DNA from: Proteobacteria bacterium UBA7415
Lineage (GTDB): Bacteria > Pseudomonadota > Gammaproteobacteria > Arenicellales > Arenicellaceae
Reading direction: 5' to 3'
Assembly (NCBI GenBank): GCA_002470515.1
Contig: DKML01000015.1
Location: forward strand, 1 to 64,000
Length of the DNA: 64,000 nt
In this document: piece after piece, positions 51,929 to 61,468 of the stretch
How the letters are laid out: the number at the start of each line of letters is the position of its first letter
Position numbering within the stretch: position 1 is the stretch's first letter
Made by a program: the position numbers and the translations under genes
Notes under the pieces: generated by a model
The model's database searches: none
Told to the model about the DNA's origin: nothing
The model's input: only the letters and a program-made list of their open reading frames with translations

Positions 51929-53554
51929 CTATCTACATTGAAAGTTCACCCTTACCGCCTCCTCTACGCCACCGACAGGGGTGATCTCCTCACCGGTTAA
52001 ACTTTCATAGCAAAAATCAAAGTCACCGCTGACAACGCAAGGATATGGGCTTCTGGTATTGTTGCTGTTGTACCGAAGCCACTTTTTCATTCTGTCTGGA
52101 CCCAAACGCCCATCTTGGAACTTTGCACAAGATTTTTGAAATAAGATATTGGCGTCTGGAGCGCCTGGAGCCTTCGTATCAAATTTAACGCTTCCAACAT
52201 AATCCCACTCCAAGGCAGGCGGAGGCGTAACCTCGCAGTTTCGTGTTCCTGTAACTTGCCGTGTTGTTCCGCAATCGTTGGTTTGGGTTAACGCGTCGTC
52301 ATTGCATGCCGTGTCTCTGGCGGGTCGCCAGTTATTGTCTTGCTGGACTATATAGGTCACCGTGTTGTAACTCTGTCCAAAACCTTCGCACTCATCGCAT
52401 AAAGGGTATAAGGCGCCTCTAGTGTTAAACGTGCAATCGCACGTTTGTGTCATTTGGTGCGTGCCGCAGGTCGTCTCTCGTGGCCCTGAATCAACACAGC
52501 TAGCCAAATCAACGTTAGGCAGAATATCCGTATCTAAACAGAAAGTGACTACGTCACTTGGTTGAGGATTGTTGGCCATCGAATTTGCAGCCTTTGCGTT
52601 TAGAAAGGAGCTTAAATTGGTTCCTCTAGTAAACACCGGTATTCGTTTATTATCTGGTAGGTTGCTTCCTTTGATAACGATTGGATAGTCAACCCATGTG
52701 CCAGTGCGGTTGTCTGGCATTCTCCGGGTATACAATTTAGCTTGATTGGTAGCGTCCTCATTGAGGTATGGGGGAGGGCTCGCTAATAAGTTTCTTGGTG
52801 TGAGTCGGGCAATTTTAGCGTCGTGCGGGAAGTCGCCTACGTTGGGTTTATCTGGGTCTGGTGTGTAGGTTTTTATGCAGGAGCCTGTTCCTACACGCTC
52901 GCGCGTTCCGCCGCAGTTATTGGTTTGAGTAAAGGGTTGGCCTTGGCACATTTCGGCTTGGGATGGCGACCAGTTAGATACGGCGCAACAGTTTTTGGTG
53001 CCGGTTTGTTCTCGAGTTCCGCCGCAGCTATTTGTTTGCGTAAAGGTCTGTGCTGAGCAGATTGTGTTTCTTGCGGGTGCCCAATCAGAGCAGCAGTGCT
53101 TAGTGCCTGCAACTTGTCTTGTTGCGCCACAATTGCTGGTTTGGGTGATTGTCTGGTCGGAGCACACTTGGTCTGTACTAGGCGACCAACTCCAGCCTGG
53201 GTTTCGGCTGTACAAGGCTCTGCATCGAGTTGTGCCCCCTAATGTGGCGCACTGGTCGAACACCACGCCTTTGCACTTGTTGACCGTCTCTGGTTTAGGT
53301 TGCCATTCGCTATTAACGTTAAAGCTGCTGTTGCCGCACATAAGTGGATGGTCTTTTAAGCCTTGGAGCTGGCCTGCTACCCCACCACAATAGTTATAGC
53401 GCTGCACGGTTTCGTTAATGCAGTAGTAGTAGCCGTTATTGGGCAATGCCCCGGCATTAACTGGGCCACACGATGCGGCGTTTGTGGGTGTTGAAATGCA
53501 GAGCAAGACACCTAGCGCAATGACAAGCAAAAGACTGCTTTTTAGAATATTCAT
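51929..53554 (-). CDS. Secreted cysteine-rich repeat protein
   Basis: 541 residues with a signal peptide (about 1-27, ending TNA). At least five repeats follow the pattern W-P---C--Q--TQT--CG-TR---GT--C (for example SDWAPARNTICSAQTFTQTN then SCGGTREQTGT). A non-repeat middle part holds about residues 230-340. The many paired cysteines suggest disulfide-rich extracellular or periplasmic modules. No catalytic motif is visible. The repeats are related to one another at both protein and DNA level. Confidence 0.72.
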   Translation of the reverse strand: MNILKSSLLLVIALGVLLCISTPTNAASCGPVNAGALPNNGYYYCINETVQRYNYCGGVAGQLQGLKDHPLMCGNSSFNVNSEWQPKPETVNKCKGVVFDQCATLGGTTRCRALYSRNPGWSWSPSTDQVCSDQTITQTSNCGATRQVAGTKHCCSDWAPARNTICSAQTFTQTNSCGGTREQTGTKNCCAVSNWSPSQAEMCQGQPFTQTNNCGGTRERVGTGSCIKTYTPDPDKPNVGDFPHDAKIARLTPRNLLASPPPYLNEDATNQAKLYTRRMPDNRTGTWVDYPIVIKGSNLPDNKRIPVFTRGTNLSSFLNAKAANSMANNPQPSDVVTFCLDTDILPNVDLASCVDSGPRETTCGTHQMTQTCDCTFNTRGALYPLCDECEGFGQSYNTVTYIVQQDNNWRPARDTACNDDALTQTNDCGTTRQVTGTRNCEVTPPPALEWDYVGSVKFDTKAPGAPDANILFQKSCAKFQDGRLGPDRMKKWLRYNSNNTRSPYPCVVSGDFDFCYESLTGEEITPVGGVEEAVRVNFQCR

Positions 53555-53688
53555 GAGAGAGACGCGTTTGAAGGTTTTAGTGAGACTGGGCTGGATTAAA
53601 AGCCCTAGTGAGACGTAACGGCGGGTGAGAACTTTCCCTTAGCCTCTAAATTCTGCAGTATGGCAACAGCACTTCGCTGTGTCGTTAC

Positions 53689-54387
53689 TTAAAACTTTTT
53701 TCTTGTGCTATCTAGCGCGTGACCCACAAGCCCGTTTTCTACCACGTCGCCTAATGCCTCAAGCATTGTAGCGCGCAGCTCTTTTGAATGCGCTAGATCA
53801 GCTTGCATTGTAGAGCCAGCCAATTCTAAAGATTTGCCTAATCCAACAATCTGATGATTAGCATACGTGCCTGGTCTTAGGCCTTTTTCTTGTCCGCCGC
53901 CATGCAGCATTGGCGCAAGTGCTGGGTGGAGTGCCGTTCTAACATACATCGCCCCACTGCCTTTTGGGCCATACACTTTGTGGGCAGTCATAGACAGTAA
54001 ATCAATATTCATTGCCGCTACATCAATCGGTAGCTTGCCGGCACTCTGGGCGGCATCAACATGAAATAGCGCGCCATATTGCTTAGCAAGTGCGCCGATG
54101 CTGGCGATGTCTTGAATGGTGCCCGTTTCGTTATTGACGTGCATTATGGTAATTAGCCCAGTATTGGGCTGTATGGCACTCTTCAAGTCTTCAAGCGAAA
54201 TAATACCTTCGCTGTCAGGGTTCACTAAAGTCACCTCGTGGCCTAATGTTTGAAGGTGCTTTAGGGTGTCTAAGATGGCTTTGTGCTCTGTTGTGGAGCT
54301 AACAATATGAGTCTTGCCTTGGGCCTTTAAGTGGGCGCTTAATCCTAATAGAGCAAAGTTGTTTGACTCGGTTGCTCCTGAAAATAG
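53689..54387 (-). pseudogene. Cysteine desulfurase (IscS/NifS) internal fragment
   Basis: The frame starts in LFSGATESNN, continues STTEHKAILDTL, HVNNETGTIQ, HVDAAQSAGKLP and the PLP lysine motif TAHKVYGPKG, and stops after VVENGLVGHALDSTRKKF. The first ~65 residues and the C-terminal ~130, including the catalytic Cys loop, are missing. The left edge is fused out of frame to the DUF6090 gene. Not a functional desulfurase. Confidence 0.85.
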
Positions 54388-54866
54388 TTAGCGAGGGCTG
54401 CGCGCAAATCCTGGTTGGTGATCAGGTTTAATTCGCCAGCATTTTTCAGTTCGTCATACGTTGCGTCATAACGATAATAAGTAAATATCTGACTTGCCTG
54501 AAAAAAGGCGAGAACCGCAGGCCAATCGGCTTTGCGTTCGGTGTCATCAGATTCTGCATAGCTAAGTGCTTGAGCACCGTAGTTCATCACACTAGAAAAA
54601 AATTCTTGTCTGGCTGCAATGTTCTCGGCATCGGCGGTTAAATCAGCCTCTAGGCGAACGAGGTATCCGTTTGCGCGCGCAATATCTGCGCGATTTTCAT
54701 TCCAATTGGATACTTGAATACCGATAAAAACACCAATTACGACAATTGCAAAGTCTAGGCCAACGGCGAACCAATTTTGGTCTTTAAGGTGTTGTGTAAG
54801 GCTACGGAGGATCATTCGCATTGCGCAATGTTGTGCTCCATGTTGTTGCGAGCGAAGTCGATGCAA
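54345..54866 (-). pseudogene. DUF6090-like gene truncated by the desulfurase fragment
   Basis: The frame encodes a DUF6090-type N-terminus: LKDQNWFAVGLDFAIVVIGV, FIGIQVSNWNENRADIARAN and YLVRLEADLTADAE, with one membrane helix. After residue ~160 (ALANYFQ) it enters the desulfurase sequence in another frame and stops at LLY. Intact relatives are longer. Internal Met at residues 16 or 18 may be the real start. The first part may still be translated, but the protein is incomplete. Confidence 0.72.
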
Positions 54867-54958
54867 CAGAGTTTACACACTAGAGCACTGCGCGGTCTAG
54901 ACCAACATTAGGGTTACCTTGCGTTGAAAGGTCAATTTAGAATTCTAGTTTGACGTCT

Positions 54959-56419
54959 CTATCGAGGTTGTCTTCGCTGATTGGGGTTCTTTTTTTGAGC
55001 TGGCGCTTGCGCTCTATTTGATGTTGTTTTTTGTTCAGCACGTACCGACCGCTGTTGAACCGGCTGAGTGGTTGTTCTGGTCGTTTGGCTAGGTGCCGCT
55101 TGTACACTGCGCTGCATTGTGGGTTGTGCCTGAACTCGTGCCGTTGGTTGGGCCGCCTGGCTAACAGTCGGTCTAAGCATCGTTTGCCTGTTAGTAGGCT
55201 GTGCTTGCTGGCGATTAATATCGCGACGATCGGCTTCTATTGCTCGGACTCTTGAGGGTCCAATAGCCGGTGAGCCTGATCTAACAGGCCTTGTTGCATT
55301 TGTTACAGTGCCAACACCTTGTACAGGTTTGGTATTAACTGCGTTGCGTCTTAGGTTTTCTAATCGGTTCTGAACGGCTTGTCGATTGGAACGTTGGCCC
55401 AGTTGGTCTGCGGCGTTTCGATTGTCGCGTTGATCAGCTACTCGGCTACCAAGTTCCTGACCTTGTAGATTGCTGCGTTGATTGTTGCTTAGATAGCTCC
55501 GCTGATTATTGTGGTCGCGACGTTGGTCATGCACCCATCTTTGTGCATGACGGTGGCTGATAATGTCGTTGTGACTGTAGTAACGATGCGGTTGATAGTG
55601 CCGCGACGGTATTCTTACAATGTGGTGATTGCCCCAGTGAAAGGCATTGGAATAAAATCCAAAAGACAGCGACGTTCGCGGCCCCCAGTAAAATGAACTG
55701 CGACCATCGTAGGCATAATAGCCGTTGCGATAAGCACCATACGCGTAAGGGTAATCCCAGAACACCGGTTGGTATCGGTCCCAGCGCCACGAACCGTACA
55801 CTATGCGGGTATCGTAGTACGGTACATACATGCCATGTCGTTCGCGAGGCTCAATAATAATAACGGTGGTGGGCTGGTCGCGCGTTACCGTTACGTTTTC
55901 CATCTTGTCTAAACTACCTGCTTGCTCAGCAAGTACGCGTAGATTTTGTATGCTGGCTAACACTTGCTCTTCGTTTTCTAAGAAGGCCTGACCCAGCTTC
56001 TGAGTCCATTCAAGGTCGCGACTCATACGCTTTAATATCTCTGGGAAGGCGACTAAGGCTTGCACGCTTGGGTCCCAGTTGTTGCCTTGGGCTGCTTCCA
56101 CCGCTTCTTGGCCTTGTAATTCAGGACGTTGTAATACCCAGCGTTCGGCTTGTACGACTTCTAATGGGTAAGTAGCCGCAACCAGAACATGCGACAGAAT
56201 TGTATCGGGGTAAAGCGCAATAGGGGCTAGCAATTGTTCTAGCTCTCCTTGCTCTAGTATTTGCTTACCGCCTTGTTGATTTAAGGAAACCACAGGAGAG
56301 GAAAAACCGGGGTCTTGATATTCGTTTTGCGCTTGAACACAGCCAGAACTGATCGCTGAAACCATCAGAATGGTGATAAGTAGAGCCTTGGGGGTATAGG
56401 GACTTGGCAGTGTCATCAT
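54959..56419 (-). CDS. DUF3300-family lipoprotein
   Basis: 486 residues. Lipoprotein-like leader (LLITILMVSAISSGC), DUF3300 domain (about 50-260: LEQLLAPIALYPDTILSHVL, AATYPLEVVQAERWV, NNWDPSVQALVAFPEILKRM), then a long Arg/Gln/Asn-rich low-complexity tail (about 295-486). DUF3300 proteins are of unknown function, probably envelope associated. Not obviously in an operon. Confidence 0.85.
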   Translation of the reverse strand: MMTLPSPYTPKALLITILMVSAISSGCVQAQNEYQDPGFSSPVVSLNQQGGKQILEQGELEQLLAPIALYPDTILSHVLVAATYPLEVVQAERWVLQRPELQGQEAVEAAQGNNWDPSVQALVAFPEILKRMSRDLEWTQKLGQAFLENEEQVLASIQNLRVLAEQAGSLDKMENVTVTRDQPTTVIIIEPRERHGMYVPYYDTRIVYGSWRWDRYQPVFWDYPYAYGAYRNGYYAYDGRSSFYWGPRTSLSFGFYSNAFHWGNHHIVRIPSRHYQPHRYYSHNDIISHRHAQRWVHDQRRDHNNQRSYLSNNQRSNLQGQELGSRVADQRDNRNAADQLGQRSNRQAVQNRLENLRRNAVNTKPVQGVGTVTNATRPVRSGSPAIGPSRVRAIEADRRDINRQQAQPTNRQTMLRPTVSQAAQPTARVQAQPTMQRSVQAAPSQTTRTTTQPVQQRSVRAEQKTTSNRAQAPAQKKNPNQRRQPR

Positions 56420-56563
56420 AGGGTGTTCCCATCAGATTGTAGATGGATTTTAATTGATACTACCTCATTATTGCGGATTGAAGCTGAATCTTAGCTGAAC
56501 GTTAACTGAATGATGTAGTCCCAAAGTCCCAACTTTACGAGCAATATCAATATTCGATTTACG

Positions 56564-57163
56564 CTACGCTCTTAGATGTCTAATAAGCCCAGCGTAAAAA
56601 AGGGGGGTCATTATTAGCCACGGTAGTTGCCCTTGAAGAGTAATAGTCCGACCGTTAAATTCAAACAACACGGGATTGAACCATGGACCAGTTGGGGCAA
56701 AGGGTGCCCAAGACAATGCTTTACCCACCGCCAATTGGTCGTGGTAAAGATACATTTCTACAAATACGTTTTGACCAATAAACCAAATCAATAAAAGCGT
56801 AAACGCCGACCACCGCCATTGTGTCAGGTAGTTTGAGTCGTTGCTTAGCGATAAATGCAATAGCAAAAGACCGCCGAGGCAAATTGTACCCGCATCAGCC
56901 AAGGAGTTAAGCAACCAATTTACGTGGAAGGGCAAGTACGTGTTTAAGGTAGCCGAGCGACGCTCATACACTGGCGCGCCATCAACCCAGCCATAAGTAA
57001 ACCAAAGCTCCCAGCCAATAGCGCAGGCTATAAATGATGCGAGGTAAACATAGGGTACCCAGTCGGGTATTAACTTCTTGCGTCGTAAAATAAGCATCAG
57101 CAACAACGGTGCTATAGCGCTGGTGTATACAACAATAATCAGTCGTAAATGTTCAGCGGCCAT
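56564..57163 (-). CDS. Hypothetical multi-helix membrane protein
   Basis: 199 residues with about five hydrophobic helices (about 6-27, 34-55, 78-105, 117-136, 178-195). Charged loops include WFTYGWVDGAPVYERRSATL. I recognise no family. It follows the DUF423 gene by 32 bp on the same strand. Confidence 0.65.
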   Translation of the reverse strand: MAAEHLRLIIVVYTSAIAPLLLMLILRRKKLIPDWVPYVYLASFIACAIGWELWFTYGWVDGAPVYERRSATLNTYLPFHVNWLLNSLADAGTICLGGLLLLHLSLSNDSNYLTQWRWSAFTLLLIWFIGQNVFVEMYLYHDQLAVGKALSWAPFAPTGPWFNPVLFEFNGRTITLQGQLPWLIMTPLFYAGLIRHLRA

Positions 57164-57195
57164 CTGGGGGAATTAATTTTCAAGTTGTTATAGAC

Positions 57196-57582
57196 CTACA
57201 TCGAGCGCCAAGTGAATCGCACTAGCAACACCCAAGCCACGATCATCAGAGTGCCACCAACCGGTGTGATCGCGCCGAGCAAACCAATATTAGTAAGCGC
57301 CAGTGTGTAAAGAGAGCCGCTAAAAATAAGTGTGCCGACCAACATCAGCCACACTATTGCAGGCTGTCCTTGCGCACAAAGTTTGAATAGGCAAGCAATC
57401 ACCAACAGCCCTAGCCCGTGATAAAACTGATACCGAACCGCCAATTCAAACACGTCAGTTCGTTGATTCCGCGTTAGCAAATCTTCTAGCGCATGCGCAC
57501 CAAACGCGCCAAAGGCGACGCCCGTTAAACACAGGATTGCGCCGGCTAGTGCGGCGAATTTGACAGTTGATGATTCGGTCAT
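57196..57582 (-). CDS. DUF423 (YgdD-like) membrane protein
   Basis: 128 residues, four membrane helices, with the signature GVAFGAFGAHALEDLL and, near the C-terminus, ITPVGGTLMIVAWVLL. Widespread in proteobacteria with unknown function. It lies 7 bp from the dioxygenase gene upstream on the same strand. Confidence 0.9.
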   Translation of the reverse strand: MTESSTVKFAALAGAILCLTGVAFGAFGAHALEDLLTRNQRTDVFELAVRYQFYHGLGLLVIACLFKLCAQGQPAIVWLMLVGTLIFSGSLYTLALTNIGLLGAITPVGGTLMIVAWVLLVRFTWRSM

Positions 57583-57589
57583 AGCTGAC

Positions 57590-58146
57590 TTAGTGAGAAA
57601 ATACCTCGGTTATTAGCAAGTCTAAAAAAACTGAGTTAAACCAAAGCTGGGTGGTTATTTCCTTGAATCCTCGGCGCGCTACTTTGTAATGAATGTGCGG
57701 AGGACGAACCCAACCTTCTTCGGCAGGGTAGGCTCCTGGCTTGATAGTACGAATGCTGTAACGGCCGTCATCATCGGTTACTAAACGCGCCCAACCTTGA
57801 AAATTGTCATCTAGCGGTGCGGTATTTGGGTCGGATTCGTGAGCATAACGGCCCGCTGCATTAGCTTGCCAAATGTCGACTAAAGCGCCCGCAATAGGTG
57901 TGCCGTCTGTATCAAGGATGCGTCCTTTTATTTCAACAACCTCGCCAAGTGCAGCAACGCTTCGACCATTAATCATAGTCATATCAGCGTCCTTGTCGGA
58001 CTGATCGTGTACAGGGAAGAATGGACCTTCTGTTTGCCAGGGTGTGTTGCCGTCTTACTTTCAGCTTGGGAAACCGTAGGTAACATAAGGGCAGATGTTG
58101 CTGCCGCGCCTAAACCTAAAATACCGCGTCGCGTTACTTTACTCAT
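57590..58146 (-). pseudogene. Intradiol dioxygenase-like gene with a frameshift after its Tat signal
   Basis: A start at 58146 (GGAG upstream) gives a twin-arginine leader (MSKVTRRGILGLGAA...SQA) but runs to a stop. One frame over, PWQTEGPFFPVHDQSDKDAD continues into the dioxygenase body MTMINGRS... The shift is near 58040. The body has the iron-ligand segment WVRPPHIHYKV (two His) and ANAAGRYAHESD with the Tyr. The C-terminus is short, ending LLITEVFSH about 20 residues early. Read as a decayed gene or as a sequencing error in the C-rich run CACACCCTGG. If the frame is corrected the protein has about 185 residues. Confidence 0.75.
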
Positions 58147-58180
58147 TTCATCACTCCATTCTAGTTGTTTTGAGGCTGCT

Positions 58181-58969
58181 TTAGGCGTCGATACTGCTTC
58201 CTAACGAAGCGTGTACGATTCCGCCATCTACAGTTATCGTGTCGCCGATCACATAGTCACCTGCTCTGCTGGCAAGAAAAATCGCTGTTCCGGCCATGTC
58301 TTCAGCTACACCAATACGCTTTGATGGAATAGACGCCGCCACTTCTGTTGCGTGGTCTCTAGCTGCTCGGTTCATCTCAGAAGGAAACGCGCCTGGTGCA
58401 ATCGACGTTACGTAAATATGCTCACCGACTAAGCGAGCCGCGAGTCGCTTAGTAAGATAAATAAGGGCCGACTTTGATGCATGGTAGCTGTACGTATCCC
58501 ATGGGTTTAAGCGCAAGCCGTCTATCGATGTAATGTTAATGACCTTGGCGGGTTTTTCTTGGCTAGCCGCCGCTTTTAACGATTCGTGTAAAGACTGAAG
58601 CAAGAAGAAGGGCGACTTCAGGTTTAGGTCCATAACGCGGTCCCAACCATGCTCAGTGAACTCTTCAAATGGCATGCCCCACGCCGCGCCGGCGTTGTTC
58701 ACTAAGATGTCTAACTTAGGCTCTACTTCTGCAAAGGCGGTGGCCAAGGCTTTACAACCCGCTACGTTGCTCACATCCATCGGCAAGGAATGGCACTTAG
58801 GGCCAAGCTCCTCTGCCACCGCATCGCAGACATCTTTTTTTCGGGACGAAATATAAACTGTTGCGCCTTGCGCTAAATAGCCTTCGACAATCATCTTGCC
58901 AATGCCGCGTGATCCGCCTGTAACGAGTGCAACCTTACCTTCTAATGAAAAGAGTTTTGAAGTATCCAT
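58181..58969 (-). CDS. Short-chain dehydrogenase/reductase (SDR)
   Basis: 262 residues. Cofactor motif VTGGSRGIGK (17-26), NNAGAAWG, catalytic Ser in NITSIDGL and YHASK (YxxxK), ending ITVDGG. NAD(P)-dependent oxidoreductase of classical type; substrate unknown. Related to but distinct from the SDR at 8.3 kb. Confidence 0.9.
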   Translation of the reverse strand: MDTSKLFSLEGKVALVTGGSRGIGKMIVEGYLAQGATVYISSRKKDVCDAVAEELGPKCHSLPMDVSNVAGCKALATAFAEVEPKLDILVNNAGAAWGMPFEEFTEHGWDRVMDLNLKSPFFLLQSLHESLKAAASQEKPAKVINITSIDGLRLNPWDTYSYHASKSALIYLTKRLAARLVGEHIYVTSIAPGAFPSEMNRAARDHATEVAASIPSKRIGVAEDMAGTAIFLASRAGDYVIGDTITVDGGIVHASLGSSIDA

Positions 58970-59123
58970 AAATTCTATTTATTCCAAATATTAAGTGTTC
59001 TAAATTAGTGTGTGTAACTAATGCATGTAGCTGCCAATACTAACGTACTCGGTATATGAATCCCACCTGAGAGTTAACCGGCAAGATACTGCTGGTAGCT
59101 GTCAAGCTACAACTGCTTGTTAG

Positions 59124-60464
59124 CTATTTAATAATGTCGAATAGATTACTAAAGTCATCGCTCCAGAAAATAGGCTTTGGATCGTGGAGCCAAGTTTTTG
59201 CAACTTTCTTATCTTCGATGATGTCTAGAAATTCGGAATTGCTTGTCATTATGACCCATTCATTAGGGGATGTTCTTCTCCCCCCGAGGTTTTCGATGTG
59301 TAACACTTGCTTAGCGATTTTTAGAGCGAGTTGACGCACTACATCGGTAAGGTCTAGGTGCCTGTTCGTAATATGCAATGCCAGAACACCATCGCTTTTT
59401 AAGTGCTGCCAATAGAGTACGAATGCTTCCTCCGTTAATAGATGCACGGGTATTGCGTCGCCATTAAAGGCATCCAGTACCAGCACATCAAATTGCTTAC
59501 TTCCTTCTGTCGACAACTGCTTAGCCAAGGAAGTTCTGCCGTCACCGATCACCACGTTTATATCAGCTTTACTCTCGCCAAGATAACTAAAGTAACGGTT
59601 AGCCATGTACTCAACGTCTGGATTGATTTCGTAAAAAGTATACTCATCTTCTGCTTGCCCGTAACTGGCGATCGTACCAACGCCTAGCCCTATGGCACCC
59701 ACATTCATGGGGGCGCCTGCCAAACGCTGCGGGTGGAGCCGAATCGCAAAACTAACACCAGAGCCTTGTCCATAGTACGCGGTAGCGATATTACGAAATT
59801 TACTATATCGATATTGGTCACCATGCCGAATGCGTCCGTAGTAGAGCGCTCGATAATGATCTTTGGTCCCCACGTCTTGCTCATAAGCGTGTAATACTCC
59901 AAAAAAGCCGCGTTTGGACTCTAATGAGCCATAGCCTTGGTCCTGCTTATGCAGCCATAATTGTTGGCTAGCAAAGGCCAACCCAGCGGCTGCTACAAAC
60001 GAAAATGCCCACCTCGAAAATGAGGGTAGTGGCCTAGTCAGTGGCCTAGTCAGTGACCCCTTATCCAAAAACAAGGATACGACGGCAGCAAAGCCGACCG
60101 CCACGACAACAAGATGAAGTTCCCAATAACCGTTAAACACATGGGGGGCTACTAAGTTGACTAGTACGCCACCTAATGCACCACCCAGCGCAACGTATAA
60201 GTAAAACAGTGTAAGGTGATCTGTTGACGGCCTGTTGCGTACCATTTCTCCATGGCTCACCATGCACAGCCCAAATAAGACAGCGCTATAAGCAGTAACC
60301 TCGTTAACCAGTGAAACAGATTGATCCGCATAGTCTTGTTTTAAAACATAAATGAGCGCGGCAATGCCGATTGCTAGAAAGGGATACCAAACTGTGCGTA
60401 CATACCAAGCATCTCGGTCAAAGCAAATAATAAAGCTAATTAAGTAAAGGCTTAGTGGCAGCAC
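59124..60464 (-). CDS. MFS/spermidine-synthase fusion, N-terminally truncated
   Basis: 446 residues if started at the GTG at 60464. Membrane helices (about 1-180) begin with PLSLYLISFIICFD, which in the family is internal (usually preceded by ~200 residues of transporter helices and LLW). The C-terminal spermidine-synthase-like domain carries GAIGLGVGTIASYG and VVIGDGRTSL and VLVLDAFNGDAIPVHLLTEE. The amine-binding Asp region is partly altered. The 5' end is cut at the junction near 60.47 kb. Possibly still expressed, but probably not functional as transporter-like protein. Confidence 0.72.
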   Translation of the reverse strand: MLPLSLYLISFIICFDRDAWYVRTVWYPFLAIGIAALIYVLKQDYADQSVSLVNEVTAYSAVLFGLCMVSHGEMVRNRPSTDHLTLFYLYVALGGALGGVLVNLVAPHVFNGYWELHLVVVAVGFAAVVSLFLDKGSLTRPLTRPLPSFSRWAFSFVAAAGLAFASQQLWLHKQDQGYGSLESKRGFFGVLHAYEQDVGTKDHYRALYYGRIRHGDQYRYSKFRNIATAYYGQGSGVSFAIRLHPQRLAGAPMNVGAIGLGVGTIASYGQAEDEYTFYEINPDVEYMANRYFSYLGESKADINVVIGDGRTSLAKQLSTEGSKQFDVLVLDAFNGDAIPVHLLTEEAFVLYWQHLKSDGVLALHITNRHLDLTDVVRQLALKIAKQVLHIENLGGRRTSPNEWVIMTSNSEFLDIIEDKKVAKTWLHDPKPIFWSDDFSNLFDIIK

Positions 60465-60494
60465 CGTCGGCCTGCACTATTTGTATCGGTTTTA

Positions 60495-61379
60495 ATGCAC
60501 GGCAACGAAACATCTGGTTGGTATGCAGTAAGAGAGCTATTGAAAACGGTTTACCAAAACCCGACTCACGCTAGACCTCGCTCACTGTCTTTATTTATAG
60601 CCAACACTGAGGCAAGCAAACATGGGGTGAGGCACATGCCCAACAGCCCGGACTACAACCGTGTGTGGCCAGGCAGCGAGTTAGACCACAGTCCAGAGCA
60701 TGATTTAATGCAGCAAGTTTTTAACGAAATGCGCAAGCGCGAAGTGTTTGTGAGTGTCGATATCCACAACAACACAGGCCTCAATCCACACTACGCGTGC
60801 GTGCATAAGCTGGATGCTCAAACGCTAAAACTCGCTACTCTGTTTGGACGAACGATTGTTTATTTTATTCGTCCTGTAGGTGTGCAGTCTATTGCTATGT
60901 CGGAGTTGTGTCCTGCGGTAATGTTGGAGTGCGGTAAGGCTGAACACAGCTATGGGGCTGAACATGCCTTGAGTTATTTAAACGCTTGTGTGCATTTAAA
61001 CGAACTGCCAAATACGCCAGTGCCGCCTCACGACATTGATCTATTTCATACAACAGCAACGGTAAAAGTACCTGACCATATGACCTTTGGTTACTCTTCG
61101 CCGGAGTTAGATCTAGACCTAGTTTCGCATCTAGAAAAGTTTAATTTTCAGGAACTAGAGGTAGGTGAGCTATTTGCACGAACCCACAGCAATGCATCAG
61201 GATCGCTAAACGTAACCAATGAAGCCGGTGAAAATGTTTTTGACGAATATTTTGAGCTGGCTTGTGGCGAGCTTAGAACCCGAAAACCGGTTATGCCGTC
61301 TATGCTGACCAATAACTTAGAAGTTATTCGCCAAGACTGTTTGTGTTATCTGATGGAGCGTTACGAGTACCACGTTTGA
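60495..61379 (+). CDS. Succinylglutamate desuccinylase/aspartoacylase-like, N-terminally truncated
   Basis: 294 residues from the ATG at 60495. M14-type zinc motif HGNETSG comes at residue 2, and the frame is open further upstream (LFVSVLMHGNE) to a stop at 60453, with no start codon. In relatives the strand before HGNE is preceded by ~50 residues. Other ligands appear: DIHNNTGLNPHYACVH and MLECGKAEH. The beginning is missing at the same junction as the divergent fusion gene. The rest looks intact. Confidence 0.74.
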   Translation: MHGNETSGWYAVRELLKTVYQNPTHARPRSLSLFIANTEASKHGVRHMPNSPDYNRVWPGSELDHSPEHDLMQQVFNEMRKREVFVSVDIHNNTGLNPHYACVHKLDAQTLKLATLFGRTIVYFIRPVGVQSIAMSELCPAVMLECGKAEHSYGAEHALSYLNACVHLNELPNTPVPPHDIDLFHTTATVKVPDHMTFGYSSPELDLDLVSHLEKFNFQELEVGELFARTHSNASGSLNVTNEAGENVFDEYFELACGELRTRKPVMPSMLTNNLEVIRQDCLCYLMERYEYHV

Positions 61380-61468
61380 CCGTCCTTGAGTTGGTTCCAT
61401 ACTGGCCTAACGACTAGCAAGTTGAATCTCCTCATTGAATTTTGACAGGGAGGACGCATGATTACTTG

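Noticed and set aside
52995..53393. 132-codon plus-strand ORF
   Set aside because: Antisense to the cysteine-repeat gene; its repeats mirror the coding strand.
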